Below are positions 62,786-64,000 of a DNA stretch of 64,000 nt, in pieces. The first letter of the stretch is position 1. Each line of letters opens with the position of its first letter. The notes beneath the pieces were generated by a model. It was not told where the DNA came from. It was given only the letters and a program-made list of their open reading frames with translations, and did no database searches. The stretch covers positions 1 to 64,000 of the forward strand of contig CAZIKQ010000002.1 in the NCBI GenBank assembly GCA_964540025.1. The letters run 5' to 3'. This stretch comes from RGIG250 sp964540025 (GTDB lineage Bacteria; Bacillota; Negativicutes; Selenomonadales; Selenomonadaceae). The position numbers and the translations under genes are program-made.

Positions 62786-64000
62786 TTGAAAAGTGACGTT
62801 GTAAAAAAAGGTGCCACCCGCTGTGCGCATCGTTCTCTTTTCCATGCTATGGGATACGGCCCGGAGGACTTGAAAAAACCTCTTATTGGTATTTGCAATG
62901 CCTTTAATGAAGTGATTCCTGGTCATCTTCATCTCCGTGAAATCGCGGATGCGGCAAAGCTTGGGGTTGCGGCTGCCGGTGGTACTCCTTTTGAATTCCC
63001 GGCAATTGGTGTCTGCGACGGTATAGCGATGGGCCATACCGGCATGAAATTTTCCCTTGCCAGTCGTGAACTTATTGCCGATTCCATAGAGGCTGTTGCT
63101 ACTGCCAGCGGCTTTGATGGATTGATCCTTATACCAAACTGTGACAAGATTGTTCCCGGTATGCTGATGGCAGCTGCCCGTCTCAATATTCCGTCCGTAG
63201 TTGTTTCCGGCGGCGCAATGCTTGCCGGACGCTTCCATGGGCAAGATATTAGCGTAAGTCAGGCCTTTGAAGCGGCAGGGAAATTTGCAGCCGGACAGAT
63301 GTCTGCGGAGGAAATGGAAGACCTTGAGGCAAATGCGTGCCCGAGCTGCGGTAGCTGTGCCGGTCTCTTCACGGCTAATTCCATGAATTGTCTTACAGAG
63401 GCGCTGGGCATGGGGCTGCCGGGAAATGGTACTATACCGGCTGCCTATGCAGGGCAGCGCCGTCTCCTGGCAAAGCGGGCCGGAGCTGTGGTGATGGATT
63501 TAATCGCCAAGGATATCAAACCTCGTGATATTATGACGCTAAAAGCATTTGAAAATGCTATCACAGTCGATAATGCTATCGGCGGCAGCTCAAATACCGT
63601 TCTTCATATTCCGGCTATTGCTCATGAGGCGGGAATCACTATTGAGCCGCCTCTTTTTGATGAAATAAGTCAGAAAACGCCGTATATTACTAAACTCAGC
63701 CCGGCCGGTAAACATCATATGCAGGATCTTAATGAGGCAGGCGGCATCAATGCGGTAATGGCTGAACTGGCAAAGAAAAATCTTTTGCATCTCGATGCCC
63801 TGACTATCACCGGTACTTTAGGCGATAGAATTAAGAATGCCAAGGTCCTAAATTACGATGTTATTCACTCTGTTGACGCTCCATACAGGGCTACAGGCGG
63901 TATTGCGATATTAAAAGGTAATCTGTGTCCGAAATACGCTGTAGTCAAGGCTTCGGCTGTAAGTGATGATATGCTTGTATACAGCGGAACTGCCAAATGT
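62786..64000 (+). CDS. ilvD: Dihydroxy-acid dehydratase, partial (runs off the window)
   Basis: The window ends inside this frame, which has no stop. It starts at TTG 62786, 82 bp after cobO. The product opens with [18 protein letters not shown] and carries [45 protein letters not shown] and the Fe-S cysteine motif [22 protein letters not shown]. About 405 of about 550 residues are present. IlvD makes 2-keto acids for Ile, Val and Leu. The TTG start is supported by the weak GAGAGGTAGGG site and by the absence of any other start near the family N-terminus. Confidence 0.93.
   Translation, partial: MKSDVVKKGATRCAHRSLFHAMGYGPEDLKKPLIGICNAFNEVIPGHLHLREIADAAKLGVAAAGGTPFEFPAIGVCDGIAMGHTGMKFSLASRELIADSIEAVATASGFDGLILIPNCDKIVPGMLMAAARLNIPSVVVSGGAMLAGRFHGQDISVSQAFEAAGKFAAGQMSAEEMEDLEANACPSCGSCAGLFTANSMNCLTEALGMGLPGNGTIPAAYAGQRRLLAKRAGAVVMDLIAKDIKPRDIMTLKAFENAITVDNAIGGSSNTVLHIPAIAHEAGITIEPPLFDEISQKTPYITKLSPAGKHHMQDLNEAGGINAVMAELAKKNLLHLDALTITGTLGDRIKNAKVLNYDVIHSVDAPYRATGGIAILKGNLCPKYAVVKASAVSDDMLVYSGTAKC

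Overview
The window looks like a chromosomal segment of an anaerobic, low-to-mid GC member of the Bacillota, and I infer the class Negativicutes with moderate confidence. The sequence supports Bacillota through a T-box leader, a CIRCE operator, a perfect match to the PerR-box consensus, IreB and BofA homologues, and the cmk-plsC-ispH-S1-DUF512-der-plsY gene order. A superoxide reductase fits an anaerobe. No rRNA is present. The only tRNA is tRNA-Leu(UAG).

Region 1 (1-8.8 kb) is amino-acid biosynthesis mixed with decay. An Rrf2 regulator diverges from an O-acetylhomoserine sulfhydrylase gene broken by one in-frame amber codon, followed by cysK. A Trp-type T-box leader and trpF-trpC-trpB-trpA come next; trpE and trpG are absent and trpD is reduced to a 30-codon scrap. 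A partial T-box lies on each side of the cys module. After trpA come a frameshifted methyltransferase, a transposase scrap and an N-terminal scrap of a Cas3-type HD nuclease.

Region 2 (8.8-19.1 kb) holds a ydjI-ydjG-ydjH-like membrane-stress cluster (SPFH, zinc-ribbon and TPM proteins), an IMP dehydrogenase, an orphan solute-binding lipoprotein, superoxide reductase and an unknown 395-aa protein. It also holds three derivatives of an ORF-less group IIC intron, each placed just after a transcription terminator.

Region 3 (19.1-45 kb) is mostly housekeeping: a DUF815 ATPase, nadE, ybaK, miaA-hfq, dut-rarA, htpG under CIRCE, ispE-gntR-glmU-prs-recG, dapB-asd, ireB-yqgF-DUF1292, an amino-acid binding lipoprotein, a MetF-like protein, and the minus-strand cluster membrane protein / SseB-macro fusion / ybaB / recR / bofA.

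Region 4 (45-64 kb) holds rluB, a flavoprotein, aroA-cmk-plsC-ispH-S1, DUF512, der-plsY, tRNA-Leu, a U32 peptidase, uvrB, a secreted SGNH hydrolase, an ATP:corrinoid adenosyltransferase and the start of ilvD, which runs off the end.

The most unusual content is the family of terminator-associated mini group IIC introns, the duplicated T-box fragments around the cys module, the CIRCE-controlled htpG, and the palindrome-rich control region between the binding-protein and superoxide reductase genes. I see no complete new defence or biosynthetic system.
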